A stretch of DNA of 64,000 nt from Halostella salina. Its GTDB lineage: Archaea > Halobacteriota > Halobacteria > Halobacteriales > Natronoarchaeaceae. Location: the NCBI RefSeq assembly GCF_003675855.1, contig NZ_RCIH01000009.1:1-64000 (forward strand), written 5' to 3'. The translations under genes and the position numbers were made by a program. Under the pieces are notes generated by a model that saw nothing but the letters and a program-made list of their open reading frames with translations, was not told the origin of the DNA and ran no database searches. Below are positions 49,070 through 57,635 of the stretch, one piece after another; positions within the stretch are counted from its first letter, which is position 1, and each line of letters starts with the position of its first letter.

Positions 49070-50731
49070 TCAGCTCCCGTAGAAGGAAATACCGGCATCG
49101 TCACAGAGCTTCTCGATGCTATCTCGAATCTCTTCCAAACTCATTCCTGGCTTGAGCGGTGCGGCACCAATCGAGAACTCATTCCTGTAGCTGTCGTCGA
49201 ATAGCCGGTCAGGTAACGACGCCGTTCTCCAGTCTGGAACAGGTTCTGCCTCATGTGGAGACAGGAGAAAGCTGCCGGAAACCAACCTGACGATACTCCC
49301 ATCTTCCTTCTCCCGAACTATAGCATCCCGGTACGTGTGCACCGAGGAGAGAGCTTCATTCAGTCCAGCATCAACACGGTATTTCGCATCCAGAATGAGC
49401 ATTTCTTGCGGCTCATCATCACCTATAATAGCAATATCTGGTCTCATCAGTCGTGAAATTGAACCCACCCTATCGTCTTCCCTCCAGTATTCCCCGAAGC
49501 TCTTCTGATAGGCCAGTATGAAATCATCCCCATACTCCAGCGTCACACTATTTGTCGCGAGAACTAGTTCGCCAGGGCCAGTCTCCTTGAACAGGTCCGA
49601 AACGTCTGGGTCATCAACTCGGGTGTCTTCGGCAAGGGCTCTTGCGATACGAAGGAAACACCACAACTCGTAGAGGTCGTAAGTTCTCGAAATAGGTACC
49701 TCAAGGGCGTCTCCCGTTACACGGGACAGACCCTGTTCTATTTCTTGATACAGGTGAAAGAACTCCCGATAATGGGGTTTCCGGCGGTATATAGAACTGA
49801 TAGTCGGAGTATCAGAAATATCGGCGACCGATTCAAATAGCGAAAGTTCAAGCAGCTGACTGAGCCGGTCAGACATTCTCCGGCATCGTGCCGCCCAGCG
49901 AGACCTTCGACGACCGAGTTCCGAGTCATCAACAGCAGCCTCAAGACAATCTGAAACTGCCAGCAACCAGTCTTTCCAGGTGACAAGAGCAGCTTTAATC
50001 TCACGATGCTCCTGAATGTCGAGGCCCGTCTCAACCGATTGCTTCCGAATGGTTGCAGGATAGATACCGTCGAGACTCTCTGGAAGTGAACCGGGTTCCC
50101 GTGTTTCCTCTAGAACCGTTCCCGACCGCAGTGACTTGACCAATTCTCTCCCTGTAACCTTTCTCGCTTCATGATGGCTGACCTCCTGTTCCCGGCTTTT
50201 CAGTACACGAACCGGATTTTCATCGATTTTGTTGACAACCTCTACGATACGCGGGAGTCGTGACTGAATATATTCGAGACGGGCGATTGGGGGAAGTTTA
50301 TGATGGAAGCCCTGTCCGATTCCAGCCCGATACGGCCCAATAGAAAACAGGGCGGTCGTATCTTCGAGAATATCCTCAATCATCCGGTTGTAGCGATCAC
50401 GGGCGAGTTTGGCAACTTGCGGATCGATTTCTATTTCCGCCCTGGCACGTTTTCCGGTAGCGAATCCGATGTCGATTCGAACGAGCCCGCTATAGAAACC
50501 AGGAGACCAAGCCCATCGGGCAGTTCTGTCATCGGGACTCCGCAGAGCTTCAAGCGGTGTTCCATCAATGGAGAGTGTGGTTTCATCAGGGGATTCTACA
50601 TCAACCAGTTCGAACTCGTACTCCTCGTTCTCCTCAATAATCCCGGAGGGTATATCGCAGGTGTCGGGCCATATCCGCCACCATTCTCCCGATGACTCCC
50701 GTTTACGGACACGAAGCTCGGTCATGTTCAC
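49070..50731 (-). CDS. McrC-like restriction subunit (DUF2357, PD-(D/E)XK)
   Basis: 553 residues. A long N-terminal DUF2357-type region is followed by a nuclease core near residue 460: PDIAIIGDDEPQEMLILDAKY (Asp, then DAK in place of ExK) and a helix VHTYRDAIV. McrC proteins are the endonuclease partner that stimulates and is recruited by McrB GTPase. The start overlaps the stop of the McrB-like gene by four bases (50728-50731). The adjacent methyltransferase gene is convergent, 86 bp away. Confidence 0.82.
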   Translation of the reverse strand: MNMTELRVRKRESSGEWWRIWPDTCDIPSGIIEENEEYEFELVDVESPDETTLSIDGTPLEALRSPDDRTARWAWSPGFYSGLVRIDIGFATGKRARAEIEIDPQVAKLARDRYNRMIEDILEDTTALFSIGPYRAGIGQGFHHKLPPIARLEYIQSRLPRIVEVVNKIDENPVRVLKSREQEVSHHEARKVTGRELVKSLRSGTVLEETREPGSLPESLDGIYPATIRKQSVETGLDIQEHREIKAALVTWKDWLLAVSDCLEAAVDDSELGRRRSRWAARCRRMSDRLSQLLELSLFESVADISDTPTISSIYRRKPHYREFFHLYQEIEQGLSRVTGDALEVPISRTYDLYELWCFLRIARALAEDTRVDDPDVSDLFKETGPGELVLATNSVTLEYGDDFILAYQKSFGEYWREDDRVGSISRLMRPDIAIIGDDEPQEMLILDAKYRVDAGLNEALSSVHTYRDAIVREKEDGSIVRLVSGSFLLSPHEAEPVPDWRTASLPDRLFDDSYRNEFSIGAAPLKPGMSLEEIRDSIEKLCDDAGISFYGS

Positions 50732-52344
50732 CGCATGCTCTGGAAAGAGCCCATCTCATCCAATTCATCAAGGAGTCTGGAAACGATCTCCTTGCATTCC
50801 GGCATGTTCTCAGTTTCAAACTTGTCTTGGAGATCAACGAGGAGTTGCCGCTCACTCTGTGACCCATTCAGCTTTACAAGTATCTTCTGTGCGACTGCGT
50901 GGTCGAGATTTTCGCGGTCGCTCCCGAGGTCCTCATCCTGTGCAAATCCTACGTATCTCACAATCTCCTCGGTAACTCTGTAACCAAACCCGAGACCGTG
51001 AGGCTCCAGGAGATTCCAGATGTCGACGAGGTGGTCCTCAGATGCCTCGATTGCTTCACTGAGCGATGGGTTGTCGTCTTCGAGGTGATCGAGAAAGCCC
51101 TCTATGTCCACATCGGACATATCGACCGTCACGGCCCGGTCCAGAACCTTATCGCTGAATGGGTGAGTGGTTTCATCTATATTCACTGTTCCAGTAATAT
51201 ACAGGTTGTCAGGGACGGTTAGCTCTGGAGGGATATCTTCTCCTGTGCTTCCAGTCACCGGGTCCGAATTCTCGTGCAGGGTGATTGGTTCCCCTGTCTC
51301 AATTGCGCTTAAGACATCAGAGAAATAGTACTCTACTCGCGCCAAATTCATCTCGTCGATAAGAACGAAAACAGGAGATTCCGGATGCTCGTTGGCAGTG
51401 AGTACAGCTTGGAGGAAGGGAGGGACTATGTACTCTTCCGAAAGCGGATCATAGTACCCAGTCAGACCACTTGGGTCGGTCCAGTCAGGCCGAACAGGAC
51501 AGATGAAAAAGAGAGGGTCATCTTCGTCTTCATTATTAATTCCGTGGACTGCACGGGCATACATCATTGCTAGGCTCGTTTTCCCGGTCCCCGAAATTCC
51601 AGTGAGAATCACGAAGTGTTTCCCGTCCAAGTGGTTGAGACCAACGTGATACTGTCTTAGTTGCTCGTCGAAAAAGTAGCCACCCTGGTTCTCGATACCG
51701 GTTTTTATTTCATCCAGACCGCGCTCCTGGGGGGACTGGCGCATACCATCGGGTAACGGTTCAGGCTGCCAGACCTGTATCTCCTCCAAGCTACTCCCGC
51801 CAACCATTCCCTTGAGATAGCTAATCCATTGCCTTGCGACCAGACCCTGGCGGGTGGGTGACGTCGGGGGATAGACCGTCACAACCAGTTTGTCGATATT
51901 GACGGCCGGTTCTAGTTCAGGACGATGTGGATTGAGACTGTCGAGATATCCGCTGTTGTGCAAGTAGACCTGCCCATCCTCTGCAAGATAGGGTCGAACA
52001 TTGTTGTTCCGGTCGCTGTGTGGAACATCAGTACCATCGCTCCCATCCTCGCCAAACTCTTCCATTCGGTCTAGCCGGTCACAGAATGTGGAAAAGTCGT
52101 CATGGAAGAACGCCGCAAACCACAGTTCCTTCGAGGGATGGAATGTATATTGTCCGATAAGAACAATCCCGTCTTTCGAGGGATCCAGACTCTCAAGATT
52201 TACCGTACCGAGCTGGAAACCCCCTTCGAGCGGGCGAGGAGCGTTCGAAACCCCGAACATCTTACTGAGGGCCGTGTTATCTGTAAAGTCAGAATCTCTC
52301 TTGATCCGCTCTACAAAGTCCTCTTTGCGGTCGCCAACTGTCAT
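50728..52344 (-). CDS. McrB-like AAA+ restriction subunit
   Basis: 538 residues. N-terminal region of about 230 residues presumably recognises DNA; the AAA+ motor has Walker A GISGTGKTSLAMMYARAV (about residue 235-252), Walker B PVFVLIDEMNLARVEYYF, and the McrB-type NVDETTH motif seen as GTVNIDETTHPFSDKVLDRA. McrB hydrolyses GTP to drive translocation and cleavage with McrC. With the C5 methyltransferase it makes a LlaJI-like system. TTAAACGGAGG at about 52360 precedes the start. Confidence 0.85.
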   Translation of the reverse strand: MTVGDRKEDFVERIKRDSDFTDNTALSKMFGVSNAPRPLEGGFQLGTVNLESLDPSKDGIVLIGQYTFHPSKELWFAAFFHDDFSTFCDRLDRMEEFGEDGSDGTDVPHSDRNNNVRPYLAEDGQVYLHNSGYLDSLNPHRPELEPAVNIDKLVVTVYPPTSPTRQGLVARQWISYLKGMVGGSSLEEIQVWQPEPLPDGMRQSPQERGLDEIKTGIENQGGYFFDEQLRQYHVGLNHLDGKHFVILTGISGTGKTSLAMMYARAVHGINNEDEDDPLFFICPVRPDWTDPSGLTGYYDPLSEEYIVPPFLQAVLTANEHPESPVFVLIDEMNLARVEYYFSDVLSAIETGEPITLHENSDPVTGSTGEDIPPELTVPDNLYITGTVNIDETTHPFSDKVLDRAVTVDMSDVDIEGFLDHLEDDNPSLSEAIEASEDHLVDIWNLLEPHGLGFGYRVTEEIVRYVGFAQDEDLGSDRENLDHAVAQKILVKLNGSQSERQLLVDLQDKFETENMPECKEIVSRLLDELDEMGSFQSMR

Positions 52345-52490
52345 TGAATATCCCCCGATTTAAACGGAGGATACTTAGAAGGTAGTGTTCAGATTAACTG
52401 AACCGAGGACCGTACTGGATAGCGTTTATTGTTCCCTCAATGGGTGAGGGGCTCGCTGTACGGGCGAGTTCCCGAAACACGGTGAGAACG

Positions 52491-53480
52491 ATGGCAATCA
52501 GAGACATCTATGAGACTGGCTTCGACGAGGACATCCAGACGGACTCGAGCACCAACCAGTGTCCCGAATGCGACGGCTGGGTCACCACGAACGCGGTCGA
52601 AACGGTCTGCGAGGACTGTGGCCTGGTCATCGATGAACAGCGTATCGATCACGGGCCGGAGTGGCGGGCGTACGACGACGAGGAGCGCGAGCGAACGGGT
52701 GCTCCACTCACTGCGGCCCGCCACGATCGCGGCCTGTCGACGGAAATCGGTCGCGGCACCGATGCCAACGGGAACGAGATCTCTGGGCAGAAGCGACGGC
52801 GACTCGCACGGATGCGCCGTGAGCAGACCCGGGGCCGCTGGCGGTCGAAAGCGGAACGGAATCTCGCCCACGGCCTGGGCGAAGTGCGTCGGTTGACGAG
52901 TGCCCTCGAGCTCTCCGATTCGGTTCGCGACCAGGCGTGTCAGCTCTTCCGGAGCGCCCAGAACGAGGATCTGCTTCGTGGCAGGTCCATCGAGGCCATC
53001 GCCGCGGCCAGCGTCTACGGAGCCTGCCGGTGCAACGGCCGCTCGCGGTTAGTGGACGACGTCAGCGAGATGGCCCGCGTCGCGGAGTCACGGGTCACGA
53101 ACGCGTACAAAACGCTGAACGAAGAGCTGGGCCTCCCCGCTGAGCCCGTCTCCCCCAGCATGTTCGTGCCGCGCCTCGCCTCGGACCTCGAGTGTCCGGA
53201 CAGGATCCGACAGCGGGCCCGAACTCTGGCGGAGCAGGCCGAGGAGCGCGGCGTCACGACGGGCGTCCATCCGGCCGGGTTCGCAGCGGCCTGTCTCTAC
53301 AAGGCCGGTCGCGAGGAGGGGCGATGGTTGATGCAATCCGAGGTTGCAGGAGCCGCGAACATCTCAACGACAACGATTCGGAACCATCGAGACACACTAC
53401 AACAGCTGGACGATGAGCATAGTGTGGGTACCAAGGGCGATACAGAAAGGCGAGGAGCGTCTGCAAAAAGCAGAGGTTAG
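52491..53480 (+). CDS. Transcription initiation factor IIB (TFB)
   Basis: 329 residues. N-terminal zinc ribbon with CPECDGW and CEDCGLVIDEQR, B-reader region, then two cyclin-like repeats (for example SIEAIAAASVYGACRCNGRS and GVHPAGFAAACLYKAGREEG). It recruits RNA polymerase to TATA/BRE promoters. Haloarchaea have several TFBs and plasmid-borne copies may redirect transcription, so it could serve the accessory genes here. ATG 52491 (MAIRDIYE) is the usual start. Confidence 0.93.
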   Translation: MAIRDIYETGFDEDIQTDSSTNQCPECDGWVTTNAVETVCEDCGLVIDEQRIDHGPEWRAYDDEERERTGAPLTAARHDRGLSTEIGRGTDANGNEISGQKRRRLARMRREQTRGRWRSKAERNLAHGLGEVRRLTSALELSDSVRDQACQLFRSAQNEDLLRGRSIEAIAAASVYGACRCNGRSRLVDDVSEMARVAESRVTNAYKTLNEELGLPAEPVSPSMFVPRLASDLECPDRIRQRARTLAEQAEERGVTTGVHPAGFAAACLYKAGREEGRWLMQSEVAGAANISTTTIRNHRDTLQQLDDEHSVGTKGDTERRGASAKSRG

Positions 53481-53508
53481 ATAAGGATTGTAACAGAGGA
53501 TATCGATA

Positions 53509-54054
53509 ATGGACGAAGAACCGGAGTCAATCAGCTATTTGTCGGCTGATGATATCCGTGACATTCACGAGTTAATCGTGGAGTCAGATGCGGACACGGC
53601 AGCGGGCATCTCTTCACCAGGTGATATCGAATATACCGTCGAACATATCCAAGAAGGCCATTTCGGGCAGGTTCCCGAGTCGCTCCACGAGAAGGCATAT
53701 CATCTGCTGCGACTCATTGCGGCGAATCATCCATTCGTCGATGGCAACAAGCGAACGGCGCTCATGTCGACCCGAATTTTCTACGCGCTGAATGGCCGCC
53801 GCTTTGACTACAATCGGGAGATCAAAGAGATTCTGAAGGCGCTCGCGACAGATGAGGGCAGTGTCGATGAGGACGACGTGATCGAGTATCTACGAGCGCA
53901 CACAGAGCCGCTTGCCCAAGAGTACGAGGCGACCATCAACCTGTGGCTGGCACGTATTGAGGGCACAGAACAGCTACCCACGGAGCACGACACAGTCGAT
54001 CAGGAATCCAACGAACCGAACGATTATGACGACGACGCCCATAGTGAGGGGTAA
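53509..54054 (+). CDS. Doc/Fic-family toxin
   Basis: 181 residues. Fic motif HPFVDGNKRTAL (about residues 75-86) is the Doc form HPFxDGNKR; Doc phosphorylates EF-Tu, other Fic proteins AMPylate. N-terminal YLSADDIRDIHELIVE matches death-on-curing proteins. C-terminal tail of about 40 residues is acidic. Phd-type antitoxin is not upstream; a 45-codon gene begins two bases downstream. It follows a TFB gene. Confidence 0.85.
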   Translation: MDEEPESISYLSADDIRDIHELIVESDADTAAGISSPGDIEYTVEHIQEGHFGQVPESLHEKAYHLLRLIAANHPFVDGNKRTALMSTRIFYALNGRRFDYNREIKEILKALATDEGSVDEDDVIEYLRAHTEPLAQEYEATINLWLARIEGTEQLPTEHDTVDQESNEPNDYDDDAHSEG

Positions 54055-54056
54055 GG

Positions 54057-54194
54057 ATGGCCGCTGAAAGTGAGCAGACCGAGGTTCCCGATGAGATGTC
54101 CCCCGAGGAAGCACGGCAGTATCTCATCCGGTTCCTCGGACGCCAAGACCTCGATGAGCACGAGGAAATCTACGACGAGCTCGCGACCGAGTAG
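54057..54194 (+). CDS. Micro-ORF after the Doc gene, possible antitoxin
   Basis: 45 residues, very acidic (MAAESEQTEVPDEM, then SPEEARQYLIRFLGRQDLDE and a final EEIYDELATE). ATG 54057 is two bases after the Doc stop, and the GTAAGGATGG context is typical of coupled translation. Its composition suits a small antitoxin that binds a Fic toxin, but order (toxin first) is reversed from phd-doc. No family recognised. Confidence 0.55.
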   Translation: MAAESEQTEVPDEMSPEEARQYLIRFLGRQDLDEHEEIYDELATE

Positions 54195-54333
54195 GACTCT
54201 CTCTAAGCTGCGGGTTCTACGTAGTCCTACAACAGTAACGTGACATCTCTCAGAGTGAGACTGTTCCGACCCGGAGCGAAAGCTAGGTCGACGTATCGGT
54301 TTTCCCGTTCGCGCTGGACCATCGTCCACACAT

Positions 54334-55203
54334 ATGGACGTAACTGAGGACACAGTTCGAGATGTCTGCACGGACGCAGTCTTCGAACGCGGCGAACGAT
54401 ATCTTGCTGAGAGTCGTATCCACGAGATCCACCGCGTCGACAGCACCGTCACCGCCGTCTTGAGCGGCAGCCGTCAGTACGATGTTCGTGTTGACCTCGC
54501 CACCGACGGGTTCGCCCCGTGGTGTGATTGTCCGTACGACGGGCCGGGTGCGTGCAAGCACGTCGTCGCCGTATTGCTTCGGTGTGTCGACGACCCACCA
54601 CCAGACGAAGGCGATCAACTCGACGCCGCACTCAATGGCGCCGACGCCGACGAACTCCGCGCGTTCCTGCGTGACGTACTCGCGACCGATGCGGATCTCC
54701 GCGCCCGGTTTCTCGCCCGCGTCGGCGAGCCGACGAGCCAGTCGGCTGATGAGCTTCGTGCCTCGATCGATCGGCGGTTCGAAGAGACGAACCCTAAGTA
54801 CCACGTCGTTTTCGACCCCATCGACTTCACGCAGTGGTTCGATCTCGCGAACAAGTACCGCGAGCAGGGGCGGCACGCGTCGGCGGCGACCGTCTACCGG
54901 GCACTCGTCGAGTCGCTCGACGACAACATGGAGCGCGTCGACGGCGCGTACGACCACTTCTCACGTGCATTCAGTCGGGCGCTCGACGGATATGTCGACT
55001 GTGCCGCGACTGCGGTGCGCGACGCTGATGCGGTCACTGACGCCGTCGCATTCCTTGAGGAGCGGGCGACATCGGGAACACCGTTCCTCGCGGAACACTT
55101 CGAGAAGGCAGCAGTCGATCTCCGGGAAAGGGCGGATGAGTCGTCCTGCGATAGCTGTGTCGCCTTCGATGACGCCCACAAGTTCGAAGATCACGAGAAT
55201 TAG
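54334..55203 (+). CDS. SWIM zinc-finger protein
   Basis: 289 residues. SWIM motif CxCxnCxH is seen as WCDCPYDGPGACKHVVAVLL (about residues 66-85), followed by long helical segments. SWIM domains bind DNA or protein and are found next to helicases and in Shu-type recombination complexes. Last four bases overlap the convergent pseudogene. Function not assignable. Confidence 0.85.
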   Translation: MDVTEDTVRDVCTDAVFERGERYLAESRIHEIHRVDSTVTAVLSGSRQYDVRVDLATDGFAPWCDCPYDGPGACKHVVAVLLRCVDDPPPDEGDQLDAALNGADADELRAFLRDVLATDADLRARFLARVGEPTSQSADELRASIDRRFEETNPKYHVVFDPIDFTQWFDLANKYREQGRHASAATVYRALVESLDDNMERVDGAYDHFSRAFSRALDGYVDCAATAVRDADAVTDAVAFLEERATSGTPFLAEHFEKAAVDLRERADESSCDSCVAFDDAHKFEDHEN

Positions 55204-55751
55204 TTTGTATCGCGGGCAGCCACGTCGATCATTTGTTCGCGAGCGGCTTCGACATCCGAGTAGAGTGCCAACGCGTGCTTGATGAGTCGGCGGTCTTCCA
55301 GATTCTCCTCCCAGCGCGTAATCATGTCACGGCGCTCGCGGAGCTCGGCACTTGCGAGATCGCCGTCGGCGAGCGACTGTTCGAGCTCTTCCCACGTCTC
55401 GACATCGTAGGTCGCCTGCCACTCCTCAATCTCCTCGGTGATCGCGGCCAATTCGCTGCGCAGCTCCTCGCGCGTGTTCTCCTCGATGAGCGTACGGATT
55501 TCCTCGAAGAGCAGGCGCGTGTATTCCGGCTGATAACGCGTCGTCTCGCCGGCCTCGACGCGACGCAATTGGCCCTGGTCGACGAGATCCTGGAGCTCCT
55601 AGTTGGTCGTGCTCCAGGCGGCGTCGGCCTGCTCGCTGATCCAGTTAACTGAGCGGGGTTCCCGAAGTGACTCGGTGACCGCCCGAATGCGGTCGCGGGC
55701 GCTCATCGACTTATCCCACGACTGAACGCCATCTCGCGGAGATTCGGACAT
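55200..55751 (-). pseudogene. HTH regulator with an amber stop
   Basis: ATG 55751 starts MSESPRDGVQSWDKSMSARD and REPRSVNWISEQADAAWSTT, then TAG at codon 51 (55599-55601), then the same frame continues ELQDLVDQGQLRRVEAGETT and a long coiled coil to the end (RYQPEYTRLLFEEIRTLIEE). The head is a winged HTH and the tail an acidic coiled-coil, as in a haloarchaeal ArsR-like family. A single base change (G to T) explains the stop; the rest is undamaged, so the loss is recent or readthrough occurs. Confidence 0.75.
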
Positions 55752-55875
55752 GCGTGGCACCTCTTGCAATAGTGTTCGTGCCTTACTCTCATATATGATT
55801 GTACCTTCTCACATAATCGAGAGTTTGTTACGAGCATAGGCGTCCGGACATTGAAATACGAAACCGACAGAAGTG

Positions 55876-56769
55876 ATGAGCCAACCGATGCACAACAGAT
55901 ATTCTGATTTTGAAGAACTGCGGCCGACCGGCGAGGCGTCCCACATTCCGGACACGAGGCTGGACGACGGGTGTGAAAGTGACCCTCGGCGGCAACGCAT
56001 CGCGCCGAGTTCTGGCGGCTATCCTGATGCGACGACGGCCGCCGGTGGCGAGTGCAAGTCGTGTGGGGCGTCAGTCCCAGACGGCCAGACGAAATGCCGG
56101 TTCTGTCTCACCAACCATCTCGGGAGTGGCGCCACTAGAACGAACGAGACAGCGTCGACGACGTGCCTCGGCATCGTCCACTTGGTCGTCGAGTCGACCA
56201 CGTTCTACGGCGCCGTCGCGAAGGGCGGCGCCGCGGCGAACCTCCTCTCCGCCAACGAGGCGGAGCCGGTCGTCGACGACTACACGCTCATCTACGACCT
56301 CGACGAGGCGCCGGCGCGCCAGCTGGCCGAGCAATGGCCCTCACTTCCCGACGCGGTACAGGTGTCGTCAGAGGAGGGAGAGCGGCTTCTCAGTGTCGCC
56401 CGTGACCGGACTGGGTGGCACGGGCAGGAAGCGTCGGAGCGTCAGGAGCAGGCCCCGACGCGGCTCTACGACCAGCGTGGGGACGGCATCCGCGACGCGT
56501 CGCGTCTCGACGCAGTCCTCGCCGACGCCGACGACGCGGTGCGGCTGGTTCCAGCGATAGCGCTGACCGAATCCGCCGGCGAAGCTGGGGCTGATCGGCA
56601 GGAGTCGTCGATACCGACGACGCAGGAACTCGACTGTCAAACCTGTGGACGGGCGACCGACCATCAGTTCAAGACCCACGAGTCGGTCCCGGATGAGGCG
56701 TGGACGGGACAACCGATCTGGGAGTGTCGGGTGTGTGGCTCGGCTCGCTACGGACCCAGTCTCGAGTAG
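55876..56769 (+). CDS. Zinc-ribbon plasmid protein of unknown function
   Basis: 297 residues. First zinc ribbon GGECKSCGASVPDGQTKCRF (about residues 58-77), a middle domain (CLGIVHLVVESTTFYGAVAK, EAEPVVDDYTLIYDLDEAPA), and a second zinc ribbon at the C-terminus (CQTCGRATDH ... WECRVCGSARYG). Related proteins are common on haloarchaeal plasmids. ATG 55876 is used; GTG 55873 precedes it. Ends 20 bases before inverted repeat copy 2. Confidence 0.7.
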   Translation: MSQPMHNRYSDFEELRPTGEASHIPDTRLDDGCESDPRRQRIAPSSGGYPDATTAAGGECKSCGASVPDGQTKCRFCLTNHLGSGATRTNETASTTCLGIVHLVVESTTFYGAVAKGGAAANLLSANEAEPVVDDYTLIYDLDEAPARQLAEQWPSLPDAVQVSSEEGERLLSVARDRTGWHGQEASERQEQAPTRLYDQRGDGIRDASRLDAVLADADDAVRLVPAIALTESAGEAGADRQESSIPTTQELDCQTCGRATDHQFKTHESVPDEAWTGQPIWECRVCGSARYGPSLE

Positions 56770-56788
56770 CGCCAGTGCTGGGCGTTGA

Positions 56789-56830
56789 TTAACCAACACC
56801 CTGCGAGTAGCGTCGAGGGTCGTTGGTTAA
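56789..56830. repeat. TTAACCAACA inverted repeat, copy 2
   Basis: TTAACCAACA (56789-56798) and CGTTGGTTAA (56821-56830), nine of ten paired, spacer 22 nt as in copy 1 at 34242. It lies 20 bases after a gene stop and 78 before the next start. Confidence 0.7.
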
Positions 56831-56870
56831 GGCAGCGAGCTCCTGCAAGCCCGACGCCAGTCTCGATGGG

Positions 56871-56902
56871 GTGTCTTTCCGCGCCGGCGAGTGGTGAGGC
56901 GC
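56871..56902 (+). promoter_or_regulatory. Leader stem-loop box G
   Basis: GTGTCTTTCC then GCGCC (56881-56885) / GGCGC (56898-56902) with loop GGCGAGTGGTGA, five bases before ATG 56908. Confidence 0.6.
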
Positions 56903-56907
56903 TTCCG

Positions 56908-57096
56908 ATGGAGCAAGAGTTCAAACAGGGCTACCGGATGCATCGTGTACTCAGCAATCTCAACCGACTCGACGTCGACCGATTGGACGACGCGGATCGA
57001 GAGCGAGTCGAGACCGCGAGAGACCTCCTGGAAGAGGTGAGCCTTCTCACGCGGCCGGGCGACAGAGTCGGGGCGGACGCCCACGCAGACTCCTAA
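56908..57096 (+). CDS. Small hypothetical protein
   Basis: 62 residues: MEQEFKQGYRMHRVLSNLNR and DRERVETARDLLEEVSLLTR, an amphipathic helical protein. No family recognised. Its leader contains box G, and the inverted repeat copy 2 lies 80 bp upstream. Confidence 0.6.
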   Translation: MEQEFKQGYRMHRVLSNLNRLDVDRLDDADRERVETARDLLEEVSLLTRPGDRVGADAHADS

Positions 57097-57138
57097 CTGG
57101 AGTCGCCGGCCACGCCCAGGGAGGCACCTCTCGCGTCG

Positions 57139-57170
57139 GTTTATCGCCCCCGACAGGGGTGCGGGGGCGA
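57139..57170 (+). promoter_or_regulatory. Leader stem-loop box A
   Basis: GGTTTAT then CGCCCCC (57145-57151) / GGGGGCG (57163-57169) with loop GACAGGGGTGC, 18 bp before ATG 57188. Perfect 7-bp stem. Confidence 0.65.
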
Positions 57171-57187
57171 CCCCGTGAAGTCCAGAC

Positions 57188-57568
57188 ATGGTGACACTAC
57201 AAGCTGCGACAACGTCGACTGGCGCGATCGTATCGGATCCGCAGGCAGTCCGCGAGCTCTGTGAGAGCTACTGCTTCGGGACGCTCGACTGGGAGGTGAC
57301 CGAAGACGGAGAGCTCACCATCTGGGGGTACGACGACTTCGAGGTGTACGAGGCGCGGGAGAACGGCCTGACGGACTACGAAGGCGGGATCGTGACCCAC
57401 GAATTCCTGCGAGAACTCGCCGACCACCTCGAAGCTGACGAAGAACTCGATATCCAGGCGGCGGGGTTCACCAAGTGCCGCTTCCCAGTCCTGGCCAAGC
57501 GGTACGTCGTTCGCGATGGCGAAGTCCTCCACGCGGACCTCAGTTCCCTCGACCCGATCGATGAGTAG
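57188..57568 (+). CDS. Hypothetical plasmid protein
   Basis: 126 residues, very acidic, no Cys cluster. ELCESYCFGTLDWEVTEDGE and LTIWGYDDFEVYEARENGLT give a strand-rich core; the end LADHLEADEELDIQAAGFTK is helical-strand. Not recognised. It is one of a row of small genes each with a leader stem-loop (here box A). Confidence 0.65.
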   Translation: MVTLQAATTSTGAIVSDPQAVRELCESYCFGTLDWEVTEDGELTIWGYDDFEVYEARENGLTDYEGGIVTHEFLRELADHLEADEELDIQAAGFTKCRFPVLAKRYVVRDGEVLHADLSSLDPIDE

Positions 57569-57569
57569 C

Positions 57570-57601
57570 GTTGTTCGTCCCCCGAGAGGGGTGCGGGGCG
57601 A
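57570..57601 (+). promoter_or_regulatory. Leader stem-loop box B
   Basis: GTTGTTCG then T-bulged stem CG(T)CCCC / GGGGCG (57576-57582 and 57595-57600) with loop CGAGAGGGGTGC, followed by CGGTCGCCCCGTGAGGTG before ATG 57636. Confidence 0.55.
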
Positions 57602-57635
57602 TCCAGTCGCGGTCGCCCCGTGAGGTGATTGCTCG

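Noticed and set aside
57139-57601. Reading the repeated GC-rich boxes as a CRISPR-like array
   Set aside because: Copies are single, far apart, variable in stem sequence and each tied to a gene start, so they are not direct repeats with spacers.
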